Below, piece after piece: positions 1-12,000 of a stretch of 64,000 bases of DNA. Within the stretch, counting starts at the first letter, position 1. Each line of letters begins with the position of its first letter. The notes beneath the pieces were generated by a model that made no database searches, was not told the DNA's origin, and saw only the letters and a program-made list of their open reading frames with translations. The position numbers were made by a program, and so were the translations under genes. The DNA comes from Nemophila menziesii (lineage: Eukaryota; Streptophyta; Magnoliopsida; Boraginales; Hydrophyllaceae): positions 41,157,137 to 41,221,136 of the forward strand of contig JARWIR010000007.1 in assembly GCA_029959085.1 (NCBI GenBank), written 5' to 3'.

Positions 1-190
1 AATTTGTAACCCTAAAATATAGAAAAGGTAAGAAACTGTTGCTGTCTTGTTTTAGTCGTAACTTCTTCGTTTCAACTCCGATTGATGCATTCTTTATATC
101 AAAACTGATCATCTCGAAAATCTCTACAACGTTACTTCAGAACATTCTCCTTAGGGTTTATATTTAGAACAAAAATGGAGACATCACACG
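1..190. repeat. LTR-element-like fragment at window edge
   Basis: The first 190 bases resemble 27390-27900: both start with a GTAACCCTAAAAT-type phrase, continue with a TTTTGGTCATAAC/TTTAGTCGTAAC-type phrase and a CATCTCG segment, and end near GGAGACATCAC. I take both as scraps of one LTR-element family. No coding sense is visible. Confidence 0.4.
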
Positions 191-1049
191 TGAATCTCAC
201 CATAAACCCTACAATCCAACTTCTTCTCGTATCCCATAATAATCCACCACCACCCTTGATTGTGTTTGGGTCCACGTTCCCGTTTCTATTTAACCTCCAC
301 CTCTGGCTTACACCATCCCAGTATTTCGATACACTATTTTTTGATTTTTGACATTTTAACTAACTTAAAATATTTCAAAGACTTTTTGTTTTACGATCTA
401 GTAATAATAATTGTGTCTCATTAAGATGTTTTAGATATAAATTTTTCATTAGAAGTCCATAATTTTTTTTATTATGTTTATTGTTTACAATGAAGTAATA
501 ATTATGTGAAGAATTCATTTAGGTTTTTAGTAAAGTACTAATTACTCAAATAGTTTATACACTTATTTACATTAACGACGAATCAGGCAGATGGATGAAT
601 TGAGTTGTAACAATATTCTAAGATACTCTATTTATTGTTCAGTGGTACAAAGTCACTTATAGTGGTGGTGTTATTATCGATACTAGTTAATTATAACATA
701 TTTATTTTCAAAGTCAATAATAATGATTTATAATGAAATTTAACATCCTTTATTGATATTTCATTTGTTACAATAACGACACACATGATTATAAGACTGT
801 CTCATTGATCAAACAAAAAATGTTCTTGTAAATATTCTAGCACACATATCGCTTTATGAAGTCATTTGGGGGCTATTCGGGCTAGAGGTATCCTACACAA
901 GTAAAAATCACGAGACTACCGTGGACATGTGCAAAGCCAAGATTTATTCTTATAATAACGTAATAAGAAGATTAATAGGTAGCTTGTTTTGACCTTATAA
1001 GAGATAAAAACATGCTTACATATTTTGGGAAAACACGAGATTAAAGAGA
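191..1049. other. AT-rich intergenic, nothing recognised
   Basis: No ORF with protein-like composition, RNA gene or clear repeat was seen. Confidence 0.5.
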
Positions 1050-1245
1050 TGAATAGAAAGCATATTGGAAGTGTTATAGAGGTGACTAATAGACCTACTG
1101 GAAGTGTTATATAGGTTATTAGAACATATATTAGAAGTTTTAGAAAGGTGACTATCACACCAATTGTTAATGTGAGAGAGGTGACTAACACACCTATTGG
1201 AAGGATTAGAGAGGTGAAAATTACACATATTGGAAGTCATACATA
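1050..1245. repeat. 33-bp minisatellite, about six degenerate units
   Basis: Units of about 33 bp (core CCTATTGGAAG...GAGAGGTGACTAACACA) follow each other. Because 33 is a multiple of three, the minus strand reads as an open 11-residue repeat (C-x-S-H-L-S-x-x-x-N type) over about five units. The surrounding minus-strand frame (1016-1333) has no protein-like sequence outside the repeat, so this is probably not a gene. Confidence 0.65.
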
Positions 1246-1689
1246 GTTCGTTTGTGTTTCCTTTTCTCCCTGATATCTTAAAGCTCTTCTCCCCCACCTC
1301 TGGAACCCTAAATAACATTTGTTGTAGATACAACTTACAAGCCTCAGACCCTCGATGAACTATTCTTGATGCTTGGACATATGATTTATCGTATATGTAT
1401 TATTTGTTCACCATAATTTTTCTTAAGAATTCCTCTTAATATGTTGTACTTTCTTAAGCGGGTGAAATCTGAGACTTTTTCAAGTTTGTGTGGATACTCA
1501 TTGACTAATTAATTTGGTGATTCATGTTTAACGAAACTTGTTTTTTTGTTATTATGTTATTTTTGTTTTATTTGAAGATATTTTAGTAATTGATATACCT
1601 CGGATCAACAACAATATTGCACCATAGCTTATCAAAGCTGCATATAGGGTTGATAGAAGCTAAATGTACACCTGATATAACTTTTATCA

Positions 1690-2094
1690 CAACACTAAAA
1701 ATTTATAATCATGACATTAAATCCATAATAACTAGTTTGAGTAGATATATCCCATTCATTACCTTGTAAGTTCTATACATCATCATGTACCAAAGATGGA
1801 GACAACAAGAAAAGAAAAAAAAGAAATATATACCAACTACACCATTAAAATGGTACCATAGATGTAACAATAAAGCATCTTTATAACCCAAGAGCCAAAG
1901 CGAAAATTCCCCTAACTATTGAGATCCTAAAGCTCTAATCCAAAACCTGAGGCAAGCTTCCCGTAGTAACTAAACACTCATTCTTCACGTGCAAGCATGG
2001 ATTTCATTAGAATGGACCAATCTATCTTTGAATGGGAAAATGCCTTAGAGATGTGAGAAAATCAAAATAAATTATATGATATAGAAAAACCTTA
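1690..2094 (-). repeat. Duplicated KUP7 3' flank, copy A
   Basis: This aligns collinearly and in the same orientation with 7950-8321, immediately 3' of the KUP7 stop codon. Shared phrases include AAATCCATAA.AACTAGTTTGA, CCTTGTAA.TTCTATA, GCCAAAGC.AAAATTCCCC and GAAGCTCTAA.CCAA. It runs directly into the exon-10 fragment at 2095. Confidence 0.75.
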
Positions 2095-2345
2095 TACCTA
2101 CATCCATCAAATAAGTTGCATCACACTTAAATTCGTAGTTTGCCTTATGCAATTTTCCTCATGAAACCATAGAAATAGTTTATCACAAGCTTTGTAATAA
2201 ACCAAAAATTCTTTCTCGCTCGAATATCTCCATGGCCTAGCATATACACCACTCCAAATTCTTTTGATTTTTGAATAAACGATATCTCTTTCTCAAGGAT
2301 TTCCTCAGGATCGAAAGAAGAATTATGTTTTGAAGAACATTATCA
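2095..2345 (-). pseudogene. KUP7-like potassium transporter, C-terminal fragment
   Basis: About 250 bases match the last exon of the intact KUP7 gene (8322-8600): TAGAAATA.TT.ATCACAAGC, CTCGCTCGAATATCTCCATG and GAATAAACGATA are shared in the same order and orientation. It corresponds to roughly the last 85 codons (the KAKESGVVYLLGHGDIRAR and NYFYAFLRKN regions). Substitutions and small indels break the frame, and the rest of the gene is absent. With copy A it forms a truncated duplicate of the KUP7 3' end, about 6 kb downstream of the intact gene. Confidence 0.8.
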
Positions 2346-2369
2346 AGTGAAGATGGATATATATAGGGT

Positions 2370-2660
2370 TGGTTAATGTACACCTGATATAACTTCCATA
2401 ATAACTAGTTTGAGTAGACATATGACATTCATTTACACCTTGTAACTTTTATACATCATACATGTACCAAAGATGAAGACATCAAGAAAGGCAAAAAAAG
2501 AAATATAAATGGTACTATATATGTATACATAAAGAATCTGTATAAACCAAGAGCCAAAGCAAAAATTCCCCCAACTAATGAGATCCTGAAGCTCTAATCC
2601 AAAACCTTGAGGTAAGCATTCTTCACGTGCAAGCATGGATTGCATAAAAATGTACAAATT
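2370..2660 (-). repeat. Duplicated KUP7 3' flank, copy B
   Basis: A second, shorter copy of the KUP7 3' flank follows the pseudogene. It repeats ATGTACACCTGATATAACTT, ATAACTAGTTTGAGTAGA, GAGCCAAAGCAAAAATTCCC and CTTCACGTGCAAGCATGGAT from copy A. It has no coding part. It looks closer to copy A than to the intact locus, which suggests duplication of the duplicate. Confidence 0.7.
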
Positions 2661-4379
2661 TACCCCATACATGAGGGTATTTGGACAAAAGTTAATTTAA
2701 AAAAGTATAATTAATAGTGTAAAATTCATAATTTAGTTTATATCAATACTTGAATGAAAATCATATATAAAAATTTGTTTTCCCCAAATATGATCAAAAA
2801 GTCTATTTAGAGAAGCTACTTCTTTCGTATTTAAATTGTATGGTGTAGTTGATTATATGAAAAATCCATAGTTTATAAAAGTAGTTGAATAAAACCTGAT
2901 ATTAGATCATAAGTAAATTTGAGCATTTGAATTAACTAAACTTTTAGTAAATATATTTTATAACAATACAAATGCTATGTTTTATACACATAAAAATTAA
3001 ACTTACGGGTAGTTGCAACCGAAATCATCCCATTTGCAAATTAATAAAAAATTATGTAAACTTATGATTTGAGGTTTAATAAAGAAAGGTAAGTGGTTTA
3101 ATAAACTTACGATCTCCTCATGAACTGTATTACCTCCAACGAACCATCTACATAGCGGATCTCGGTATGAACTCCTTCTTTGCTAGATCTCTATGTGAAT
3201 TGCTTTTATCGCGCATCAATAATCTCCATAACTTCTCTAGTGGATCTCTATGATTTAACAAGATTATCAACGTAAGTTATAACCCTTTAGCCCGTAGATC
3301 TATATGTTCACTAGTTTCTCTCTAAATATATTCAATCCTATACCTTTATTATTTCGAATATAGTTCTTAAAGTGCATAATATGAGAAAGATGTAATGGTT
3401 TTATATATGTGACTCAGTTTCTATTATATATAATACATATATTTGTCACCTTAGATAGTAGGAGTTTGTTCCTCAGTTGTACTTACAGCTCCCTATCAAC
3501 ATCTCGAATCACCTTACTTATCAATATAATTTGTATGTGTATTACAATTGAAACTTTGATCATATTCAAAATCAATCTTTTAAGTTAAGTTAAAGTTTGC
3601 AAGTTAATATATACATATTTATCTATTCACGTCACATTTTAAATGACAATATTACAATTTTAGGAAAAAATTATTTGGGTCATTTTTGTAATTTCCTAAA
3701 GTAGTTAATCCAAAATATTTTACTAATATTTCAATACACTTCTATCGATTTGGATGTAGGATTTGGATACCGATAGAGGAAAACTCCATGGGTAATTTAG
3801 ATACTTGTTGGACTTATACTTCGTAGTTGATTTGAGTATGTGACTGAACTATATGGACTGCTTTTAGTCGGTCTTGTTGTCTAATTATGGTACCTAATAA
3901 ATACACGATTATGGGCTAAAAGAATGTGTTCTCTCGACAACGCTCTAGTTAATAATATGAATATGTAGGTGAGCTTAATAATGTGAAATCAGTGAGGCTG
4001 AAGGTATGGAAAATGAGTAAAGAATCGGAAAAGTAGAAATGTGAGTGTACCTTTAACATTATATTTTTTAAAAGTTAGACCTATATTCCATCAAAAGGGA
4101 GAAATATTACGATTTCTCATGTATCAATTATATGATGTTGATTATAATGTTGATGTTTTAGATTGATCAATAGTTTATCACACTTTTATTCAAGAATTGC
4201 TTAACTATGATTATTAAGTCCATTTATTCCTTTAGGCTAATACATAGTAATTGCATATTCACGGATCTTCTATTATGAACTAAACCCCTATTGCTTGAAG
4301 GTGCTATTGTGATAGATATTGTTTAGATTTTTATGGAATTATTACATTTTGGATATTGAGTATATTTAATTGAGTTGGG
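2661..4379. other. AT-rich intergenic, nothing recognised
   Basis: Read on both strands; only short shadow frames and A/T runs were seen. Confidence 0.5.
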
Positions 4380-5040
4380 TTGTTTATTTTAATTTTTTTA
4401 TATGTTTGTTATAATACCACTTGTACTCTGCCAATTAGTGGGTGGTTGTAGTAACTCGAGCAAGCACCTGGATGGGGGGGTTGGGTTATGGAATTAACAT
4501 ATAAACGTCTAGTGAAAGGCATTGGCCTGGATGGGCGCGTCCACTAGGTAGTCAATTAGGGTTAAAATATAAGTCATTGGATAGTCGGCGGGTGTGTAAG
4601 GTTGGGCTCTAGGTTCACCCGGATGGGGAGTTAGAGTTCATTCGAATTCCGAATAATGTGAACATAGCCACTCACCCTTATCAATAACACTATTGTCTAA
4701 CGACAATAAATAATCACTAGCGATTCCTCAAGCAACCATCTCGTATTAGCTCATCTTCTATTTATTTACTTGTTTATCTATATTACTTGTTTAATTTTAT
4801 TCGTAGCTTAATTATTATATTGTTATTACGTTCTTAGTTGTTTATTATTGATAACCAAACAAGCATTCTCCCATTTGAACTATTTACTATTTTGTCATTT
4901 AGATCACAAGTTTCATGCATTTACACTAGACTAAACAACATAAATTGCAATTAATCCCTACGGAAAATGATAACCCTACTTATCACTTTTACTTACCATT
5001 GATTCGTACACTGTGAAGCGTCACCCCAGTCCTATTATTA
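4380..5040 (+). mobile_element. LTR-like end of a Gypsy-type element
   Basis: Locally GC-richer sequence ends with AATCCCTACGGAAAATGATAACCCTACTTATCACTTTTACTTACC. This resembles the usual end of plant Gypsy LTRs (a 'ccctgtgga...taccctacttacca' phrase), and gag-like sequence follows. No matching second LTR was identified, so the limits are approximate. Confidence 0.4.
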
Positions 5041-5139
5041 CATTATTTTATATCACACAGTGGGGGACAACACCACCCAAAGTGAAAGGGTGAGGTTAAG
5101 TACATAATTGTGAGAATATTGGTGGGTATGAATTGTGTA

Positions 5140-5460
5140 AGGCAATCGGACTTAGAATTGGAAAAATGGTAGAGCACCACAACCTAAAGCATAGTGAAGA
5201 AGAGATCACGAAAGAGAAAAAATCTTAAAAGTCAAACTTAGATGAGGTAATTGTGGAAGATTGGGTTGAAGAAGAAGTGGTTGAGAAGCCTAGAGAAGCA
5301 CCAAAAGTGCAAGGAAAATGAAGAATGAAACCGCCACCAAAAAATATATGTCCACTGCCTCCGTTTTCATCAAAAATAGTCAAGACTTATGATGATACTG
5401 CGTACACGAAGTTTATTGAAATGTTGAGCTCCCTGTGCTCGCAGCCATAAAAATTAACCT
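5140..5460 (+). pseudogene. Gypsy gag-like remnant
   Basis: Broken reading frames give an acidic/lysine-rich stretch followed by PPPKNICPLPPFSSKI and a FIEMLSSL-like stretch. This recalls the proline-rich 'PPPFPxRL...KFL' segment of plant Gypsy gag proteins. Several stops interrupt it. It follows the LTR-like end in the expected order. Confidence 0.35.
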
Positions 5461-6180
5461 CTTAATATTTTTGACTTCAAAGACTTCCAAAGCTAGTTAT
5501 ACTTTAGCTTTAATTATAGAAAGAAACAAGGTCATACTTTGTCCATCCAACCAACTTTTTTGACAACATGAGGAGGCAATATAAATCCAACTCCATAAGG
5601 AATACACTTCAGCAGCTTAGGGTCAATCAATAGACAACCAACTAGGCAACTAATATGTTGATACTGAACCTATTAACAATCTCTTCTTGTTTTTCTCATG
5701 TTAAAACCTATGAAGCACCTTCTATAGGGTACATATCTAATACATATTTCACACAATAATCTAGATTTCCAATTCCTTTTGTCTTAATTCTAAACCATTG
5801 AGCTATATACTGATCAGACAAGGTAGAATTAGTACCCAAAGTTTTAGCTACTATTTATTCAAGTATTTTCAGTTTAATCTCTTAACCATTGAGCCCTAAA
5901 ATCGCATCAGTTGTACCTTAAAATTTCGGCTTCGAATATACAAACCTTCGACACATTATAGAGCAAAGAAAACTTATTCAAAACCTCAGTAGCACTATAC
6001 AATCTCAAAACCTGCATGAAGTACCGACCCAACCTATTATGATCACTCACTTTGACAATCTCGTCTTAAATTCGTTCCCCCATTTAAAACTCAAGTTGGG
6101 TATTACTGAAACATCAGTAGTTGTGAGGTTTTAGTTTGCTTACTAATTGATTATTTCTACGATAAGCACATTATCGTGTT
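5461..6180. other. Intergenic, nothing recognised
   Basis: No coding, RNA or repeat signal I can name. Confidence 0.45.
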
Positions 6181-6915
6181 ATGAATCCTTCGATTCCTAA
6201 GCATGTCACTCTCCCAACTCCTAGTATTAGACCTACAGTACCTTAAATGGTTGTCCTTAAATTGGTAAGGATTTGTTAACTTGTCATTATAAGGATGTTA
6301 GAATTGTGCATCAGTTGCATCTTGGGTTGCATATTCCTCCCGAGAGTGAGGTTTATTCTCTTGAAAAAAGGGGGCATGGTGTATGATTTTAATCCCATGT
6401 ATTAAATGTAATATAATGAAATTTATATTATCACGCACTTATATGAATGATGCATTGAAAATTAGGTTAACTCATACGAATTTGTTCTTATCTTTTGATA
6501 TTCATGAAGAGATATTTCACGAGATATTTTGTCCAGAAATATTATCCAGGGGATATGCAATGCAACTAGTTGTTACCGTATATAAAGAATCGTCTTTTGA
6601 TGGGATTGAACATCACGAGGAACATTTTAACATTTGTGTGATGAATGAAGGCGGGGTTTCAGATTCGGAGTCATGGAGTAATTTTTGTAGAGCTCATTTG
6701 GTATTTGGTTTTGGGAGTGGGGAAGGTAGTTGGGTCTATCAAGAATGGTGATATCTTAATGGTGAAGTTGGATAAACAATTACTTTTCTATGATCACAAG
6801 ATGAGATATTCCACCAATTTTGAAATTACGAATATATGGAAAACGGGACTATTAAAGATCATCTTTATGTCTCAGATTAGTGGAAACCAAAGCTGCAATT
6901 CTGGATATTTCTAAT
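6180..6915 (+). pseudogene. F-box-associated (FBA) domain protein, broken fragment
   Basis: Joined by eye across frames, the plus strand encodes pieces typical of the plant F-box-associated interaction domain, in order: NPSIPKHVTLPTPSIRPT; YKDVRIVHQ; PPESEVYSLEK; FILSFDIHEEIFHEI-type; VYKESS...EHFNICVM.E.GVSDSWS; and GSIKNGDILMVKLDKQLLFYD. These match the family order (blade with NPSI, DYKVVR, PPxVEVYSL, WVMKEYGVxxSW, GELLMV...LVxYDP). The N-terminal F-box is not present. The pieces lie in at least two frames with internal stops, so this is a decayed C-terminal fragment of a large, rapidly dying gene family. Confidence 0.8.
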
Positions 6916-7083
6916 GATGCGATGGTTTTGAAATTGTACATTCTACTGAGGTTTCAAATAAGATTTATTTGTTCTATAATGTATCAGATGTTGGTGAATT
7001 TGAAGCTGGAATACAAGTTATTTGGGTGAACATTTCAATCTGTATTCATGACATCTGCATATAAACAATCACATAATCAAACA

Positions 7084-7580
7084 CAATGTTCTAAAACAAA
7101 GCCGTATAGGCGTTCCGTTTAGACGTTTCAAAATGCGATTCATCTAGAATTTCTTTAGAAGGTGGCTCGAAGGTTGTCTACTCATAATCTATTAATAAAC
7201 AATCCAATCGGATCAATGATTAACCACTCAGATACTACCTAGCATGCTAACTTATAAATAACTAATTTGATCTAATCCAGCCCAACATATAAGCAAAATA
7301 TAAAGAAAAAACTATTTAGGTTAGAGTTTGATCAAGAAAGAAAAAAAGTATAAATTTTTAATTTCAAGTCTAAATTTCCTTAAATTATTATAATTTTATA
7401 GTTATATATATGTTATTTATGTTAAATTAATTTACTTTTAAGTATATTAAGATGTGAATATTATTCAAATTAGTAATATATAGTTAATATAAATAAATAT
7501 AAAAATCGTCTAAGTAAAAACCGCCTAACTTCCGATTAATAAACCACTCAAGTAGCGCCTAGCACTATTTTGAACAATGC
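7084..7580. mobile_element. hAT-like non-autonomous element (MITE)
   Basis: The 497-bp segment starts CAATGTTCTAAAACAA and ends TATTTTGAACAATGC, an imperfect terminal inverted repeat. It is flanked by TCAAACA at 7077-7083 and 7581-7587. Short inverted ATAGGCG/CGCCTA motifs lie near the ends. It has no coding capacity and is very AT-rich inside. A 7-bp (possibly decayed 8-bp) target duplication fits hAT best. Confidence 0.55.
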
Positions 7581-7629
7581 TCAAACATTAAAAAATACTA
7601 AGATGAGAAAAATACCACTCCAAAACGGT

Positions 7630-7775
7630 CACCGGATTTTGTGGACAGGGATGATCAGATCTTTTCCTGGTGGATGAGTCTTATGGCAAAGTAACAGCGA
7701 TTAACAATGGAGATGGGTCTGAGTATATGTTAACATGCCTGTATAGACGGCATAGAAAGAGGTAAAAAAAATTAA
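7630..7775 (+). other. Short orphan coding-like stretch
   Basis: One plus-strand frame reads DLFLVDESYGKVTAINN and continues to a charged CLYRRHRKR end and a stop. Codon use looks protein-like for about 35 residues, but I recognise no family. It could be a stray exon of a captured gene or chance. Confidence 0.2.
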
Positions 7776-7949
7776 CGCAAATAAGGTTCAGAATCAGCTT
7801 GTTATCCCTCCTGTTATATGTAATTTGTCTTCTAAAATTTCTTCAAAGTGTTGCACAGATTTCAATTAGAATATAAGCAAAAATGATATAATTGTAAGGT
7901 ATGGGAAAAGCTATCAACACCACCAAGATGTTTGTTTATACAAGCATAA

Positions 7950-8321
7950 ACTGCAATTGATACAACATCAAATCCATAAAAACTAGTTTGACCCGACATA
8001 GCCCATTCATACATTCATAGATAGTTACACCTTGTAACTTCTATATACACCATTCAAAAAAAAAACAAAAAAAAATTACTCTACAGTACACTAAAATGGT
8101 ATATGGTACTATACATATACAGGTGTCGATAATAATAACAAAAGATATGTATAACCCGATAGCCAAAGCAAAAATTCCCCCAACTAAATATGATCCCGAA
8201 GCTCTAAACCAAGCTTCCCACAATAACTCAACTACTCATTCTCCGCGCAAGAATGAACCAATTTTACTCGTTTTTGAATGACAAATCCTCAGAGAACAAT
8301 CTGAGATTCTCATTAAAAAGC
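7950..8321 (-). other. KUP7 3' UTR and downstream flank
   Basis: This lies immediately 3' of the KUP7 stop and is the source sequence of copies A (1690-2094) and B (2370-2660). Much of it is presumably transcribed 3' UTR. Confidence 0.5.
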
Positions 8322-11300
8322 TCATACCATGTAAGTCATCCCTACTTGCATCAAATGAGTATGCGGAACACTTAAATTAGCAGTTTGTCTTCTACAATTC
8401 TTCCTTAAAAAAGCATAGAAATAATTAATCACAAGCTTCTTAATAAACCAAGAATTCTTCCTCGCTCGAATATCTCCATGTCCTAACAAATACACTACCC
8501 CAGATTCTTTCGCTTTCCGAATAAACGATAACTCCTTCTCTAAACTTTGCTCATGATCAGAAGAAGAAGGGTCTTTAGAAGTACTTGCTTCCGATACAGA
8601 TCTACTCGTATCACTAAAATCACTCAAAAGCGGAACACCAAGTGAATAAACACTTCCATTAGGAGCTATTAAAACTCTCGAACTCGAATTTTCCTCATCA
8701 GAATCTGATTCATCTTCATCAATATCACTCTCGAGTGAACGTTCTTGCGCTTCTTTACGTATAAACTTTTCAAGACTCTCGATTAGTAGCTGCTCAAATG
8801 TTTGATGATTCTCTTTACGTACATCTTTATATCCATATCTACCACAAAAAAAATTAAAAAATTACAGTAATGCCCTAAAAATGATTAAAAAAAAACTCCA
8901 TACCTGGCAACACAGCGGAATATATGATAACTTTTAGCGCAAACTCGTCGAAAAAGAAACCTTTCATTTTGAGGGACCAAAGGAACAGGTACATATTTTA
9001 TACAAACGAAAATTATCATAGAATGTACAGCTGGAAGAGAGGTTAAGAAATGTCCGAATATTGCAGGTACACCCTTCGCCAGCTCATTATAAAGTAAACC
9101 AATCCCAGGAGCTCTCATAGTACCAAGGTTAGGACCAAGCTGTCTCAACAAATCCATCGACATTTTTTGTCTAACCTCAGTTTCGTATCTTAACTTGCTT
9201 CCGTAATTCCAAATATACATTATGAAAAACATCACTACAGCAAACACTAATATAATCCAACTTCCATCTCCTATACTCCATAATACTGATGAGAAAAAAG
9301 TCAACTCCAAACCCAAGAAAAGTACAGAAAAAGTCAACGCAATCACGATATTGATTTGCCATATGAGTAGCATTACAAGAGTTAATAAAACCGTAGTCAT
9401 CATCATTACTCCCAGCTCAGCAATAGCTATGGAACATCGAAAAAGATGTAAAAAATGTACGCAATAAATGAAATTTATTAGAGGGTAAAAAAGTATTTAC
9501 CATAGGCATTTCCAATCTCGTAAATACTTGAAATGGAACAAATAACCACGAGGGACATAGCTAGTAAAAACCAGTTCATGACTGGGATATAAATTTGACC
9601 CATGAATTTACGTGAAGTATGAATGATTTTTAGTCTTGGGAAACAACCAAGAGCTGTTGATTGTTTAATACATGAGAAAGTAGCAGTGGTCATAGCTCTA
9701 CTAGCTATTAATGCTGCTATGTTTGCAATTAAAAACACTGGCCAAAACGCTCCATCTGTAATAATAAAATAAAATAAAATATTATGAAACTTCTTTTATG
9801 ATTTTGAAATACAAAACTATTTACCAGGTATTGAAGAGAAGAATGCTTGTGTTGTATCAGCATGATGCTCCATTAAATACGCAGCTTGACCAAGGTAACC
9901 CAGAAGAAGACAGGGCAGTACAAGAAACACAAAAGTAAGCTGCAAACAAAAAAAATTTAAAAATTAAAAAAAAATAAAAGATAAATTAAAATCTCTTTTT
10001 GTGCTTTACCTGAACTGATCTCACGGAAAAATAGCAAAGATCTGCAAACATGGCTTCGGAACCTAAATACAACAAGTGATTTAGTCAGTAAAATCAAAAC
10101 TAATGCACCCAAAGTTTTTTTTACCTAAAATATTGTGGAAAGTAATTAATATTTAGTATTTACCTGTGGCACAGAGAATACAACCTCCAAGAGAGTACCA
10201 AGCTTTGGTTGAGTTACGTTGAAAAAAGTAATATATATGTATTGGATTAAATGCTGCGAGTACACGAGTATCGTATTTGATAAGATTGTATATTCCAATT
10301 CCAGCTAAAGAACAGAACCATATGAACAAAGCGGGACCAACTATAAGTCCTACTTTACTTGTTCCAAATTTCTGTACACTAAATAATATTACAAGAAATC
10401 CTACTGATATTTTCACCACATGCTCTGCATTTTAATTTAATTATCAGTAATTAGTTTTGTGAAAATGATTAGGTAAAGATAAGGGTCTTCATACCTTGCT
10501 CTATACTAGGAACTCCAAATTTTAACCCTCCAACAGCAGAAGAAACTGCAATAAGTAAAGTGAATAAGGGCAGATTCGGAAAAAAGAAGAAGTGTAAGCT
10601 ACAAATTACCTGACATAGCTGGTGTAACTACACCATTAGCAATCACCATTGAAGTACCCGCGAGAACTAACCATAAAAGAAGCTTTTTCAGTGTAATTGA
10701 AGCTTCAAGTTTTTCCTTTATTTTTAATGATCTCTCGAGTTCTGGAGATGGAACTTTTAATCTGAAACTTGATATTCGAGCATCTGATGGGAGTTGATTT
10801 GGTAAAAGACTAACTTTAGCATGTCTACAGATCAAAGAGTACAGAGCAAATGTACCACCTGCATAATTTCAACCAAAAATAGGATAAAGAAGACTTTAAT
10901 GGTGTACAGTACACTAAATAATAGGTATACCTTCACCATCATCATTGGCCCAGAGAACAATGAAGACATATTTGATTAATGGGACTAAAATTAGGGTATA
11001 TAACACTAGTGATAATGCACCAAGAACATCTTCATTTCCTTTAGCTGGAGCTTTACTGAACATCACACTGAAGGTGTATAATGGGCTAGTTCCCACATCT
11101 CCAAATACAACACCTAATGTCTGGAAAACCAGAAGAAATTTCCTCCCAAAAGAAGCATTCTGCAATTACATGTTTAGAGTTCAGATATTATTTGAAAAAG
11201 AAAAAAAGGTAAATTCGCACTGCAAAGAAAGGAAGTAATTTATGCTAATTAGTCATAATTAACTATATACTACACCCAAAAATGAGTTTACTAAGCTTCC

Positions 11301-11711
11301 ACTTATTAATTAAAGTTAATTTACTGATTTCTTTCCCTATAGAGCAAAAAGAACTAGATATTGACCGATGAGGCATTTAATGCATGTTGAATCGAAGTGA
11401 AAATTGAAGATGTTGATAAGAAAATGTACCTCGTAATCATGTCTCGGAGCACTATGAACTTCGAGAGCTTCACAATCGAAGGAATCAATTCGAGGTCCAG
11501 TACGGATAAGGCGTAATACAGCGTTATCATCTTCTTCGTCATCATCGGAGGGGTTACTCCGCGGCTGAGAATCGGCGTCACGGTGGCTGTTTCCATCGTC
11601 GCCGTTCCTATCGTTCTCGGAATCATCGTCATCTTGATACACCCACCGTGATTCTATTGAGTCCATTGATGTTAAAGTTCCGTTCTCTTTCTCCGATCCC
11701 TCTTCCGTCAT
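8322..11711 (-). CDS. KUP7: HAK/KUP/KT potassium transporter, KUP7 type
   Basis: Ten coding exons in transcript order: 11711-11430, 11159-10931, 10858-10610, 10545-10495, 10424-10164, 10062-10010, 9939-9825, 9755-9501, 9426-8904, 8838-8322. All introns are GT/AG. The spliced frame is 2535 bp (844 residues) with no stop before TGA at 8324-8322. The family moves K+ across membranes, probably with protons; Arabidopsis KUP7 acts in root K+ uptake and xylem loading. The sequence shows an acidic cytosolic N-terminus with SMDSIESRWVYQDDD and LIRTGPRIDSFD, then the hallmark GVVFGDVGTSPLYTF near residue 115. Next come LVLAGTSMVIANGVVTPAMS, GPALFIWFCSLAGIGIYN, ADLCYFSVRSVQ and TFSCIKQSTALGCFPRLKI across the multi-helix core (about 12 segments in the family). 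The long soluble C-terminus carries RAPGIGLLYNEL, VPQNERFLFRR, APNGSVYSLGVP and KESGVVYLLGH, ending VGMTYMV. Length and C-terminus match KUP7 of other plants. The start is the first Met of the conserved acidic leader; an upstream in-frame Met at 11765 lies in probable UTR. Function in this plant is inferred. Confidence 0.96.
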
Positions 11712-12000
11712 ATCTTGCCTCTCTGTATATATCCACACAATTATATGTATATTATATGTATGCAAATTGGATTTCAGAATATATGTATATTAGTATATAG
11801 CTTTAATTGATTACTTTTTTTCTTAGTTTAACAAGTGAGAGAAAGGAAAGACTATAGTAGTGTGTGAAGTAAATCTGAAGCACGGACAGCTTCGAGATAA
11901 CTGATAAGTGATCAACGCAGCTGGATTAACAGAAATAAATAATACTAATGTGAACAAGAAAATGACTTGGTCGAGTTTAGTCAGACGTTGATCAATACTA
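11712..12000 (-). promoter_or_regulatory. KUP7 leader and proximal promoter
   Basis: Read on the minus strand, a pyrimidine-rich stretch (CTTTCCTTTCTCTCAC, near 11835-11850) is followed by GTAATCAATTAAAGC and, just before the start codon, ATATATACAG at about 11723-11732. This would fit a leader intron ending about 12 bases before ATG. The transcription start cannot be fixed from sequence alone. Confidence 0.35.

Noticed and set aside
1050..1245. CRISPR-like array
   Set aside because: Units are contiguous and degenerate with no unique spacers, and the sequence is a plant nuclear genome.
8041..8281. Small frames on both strands 3' of KUP7
   Set aside because: They lie in the 3' UTR/flank; the duplicated copies do not conserve the frames.
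11354..11632. Alternative 92-residue frame over KUP7 exon 1
   Set aside because: Out of frame with the conserved transporter N-terminus.
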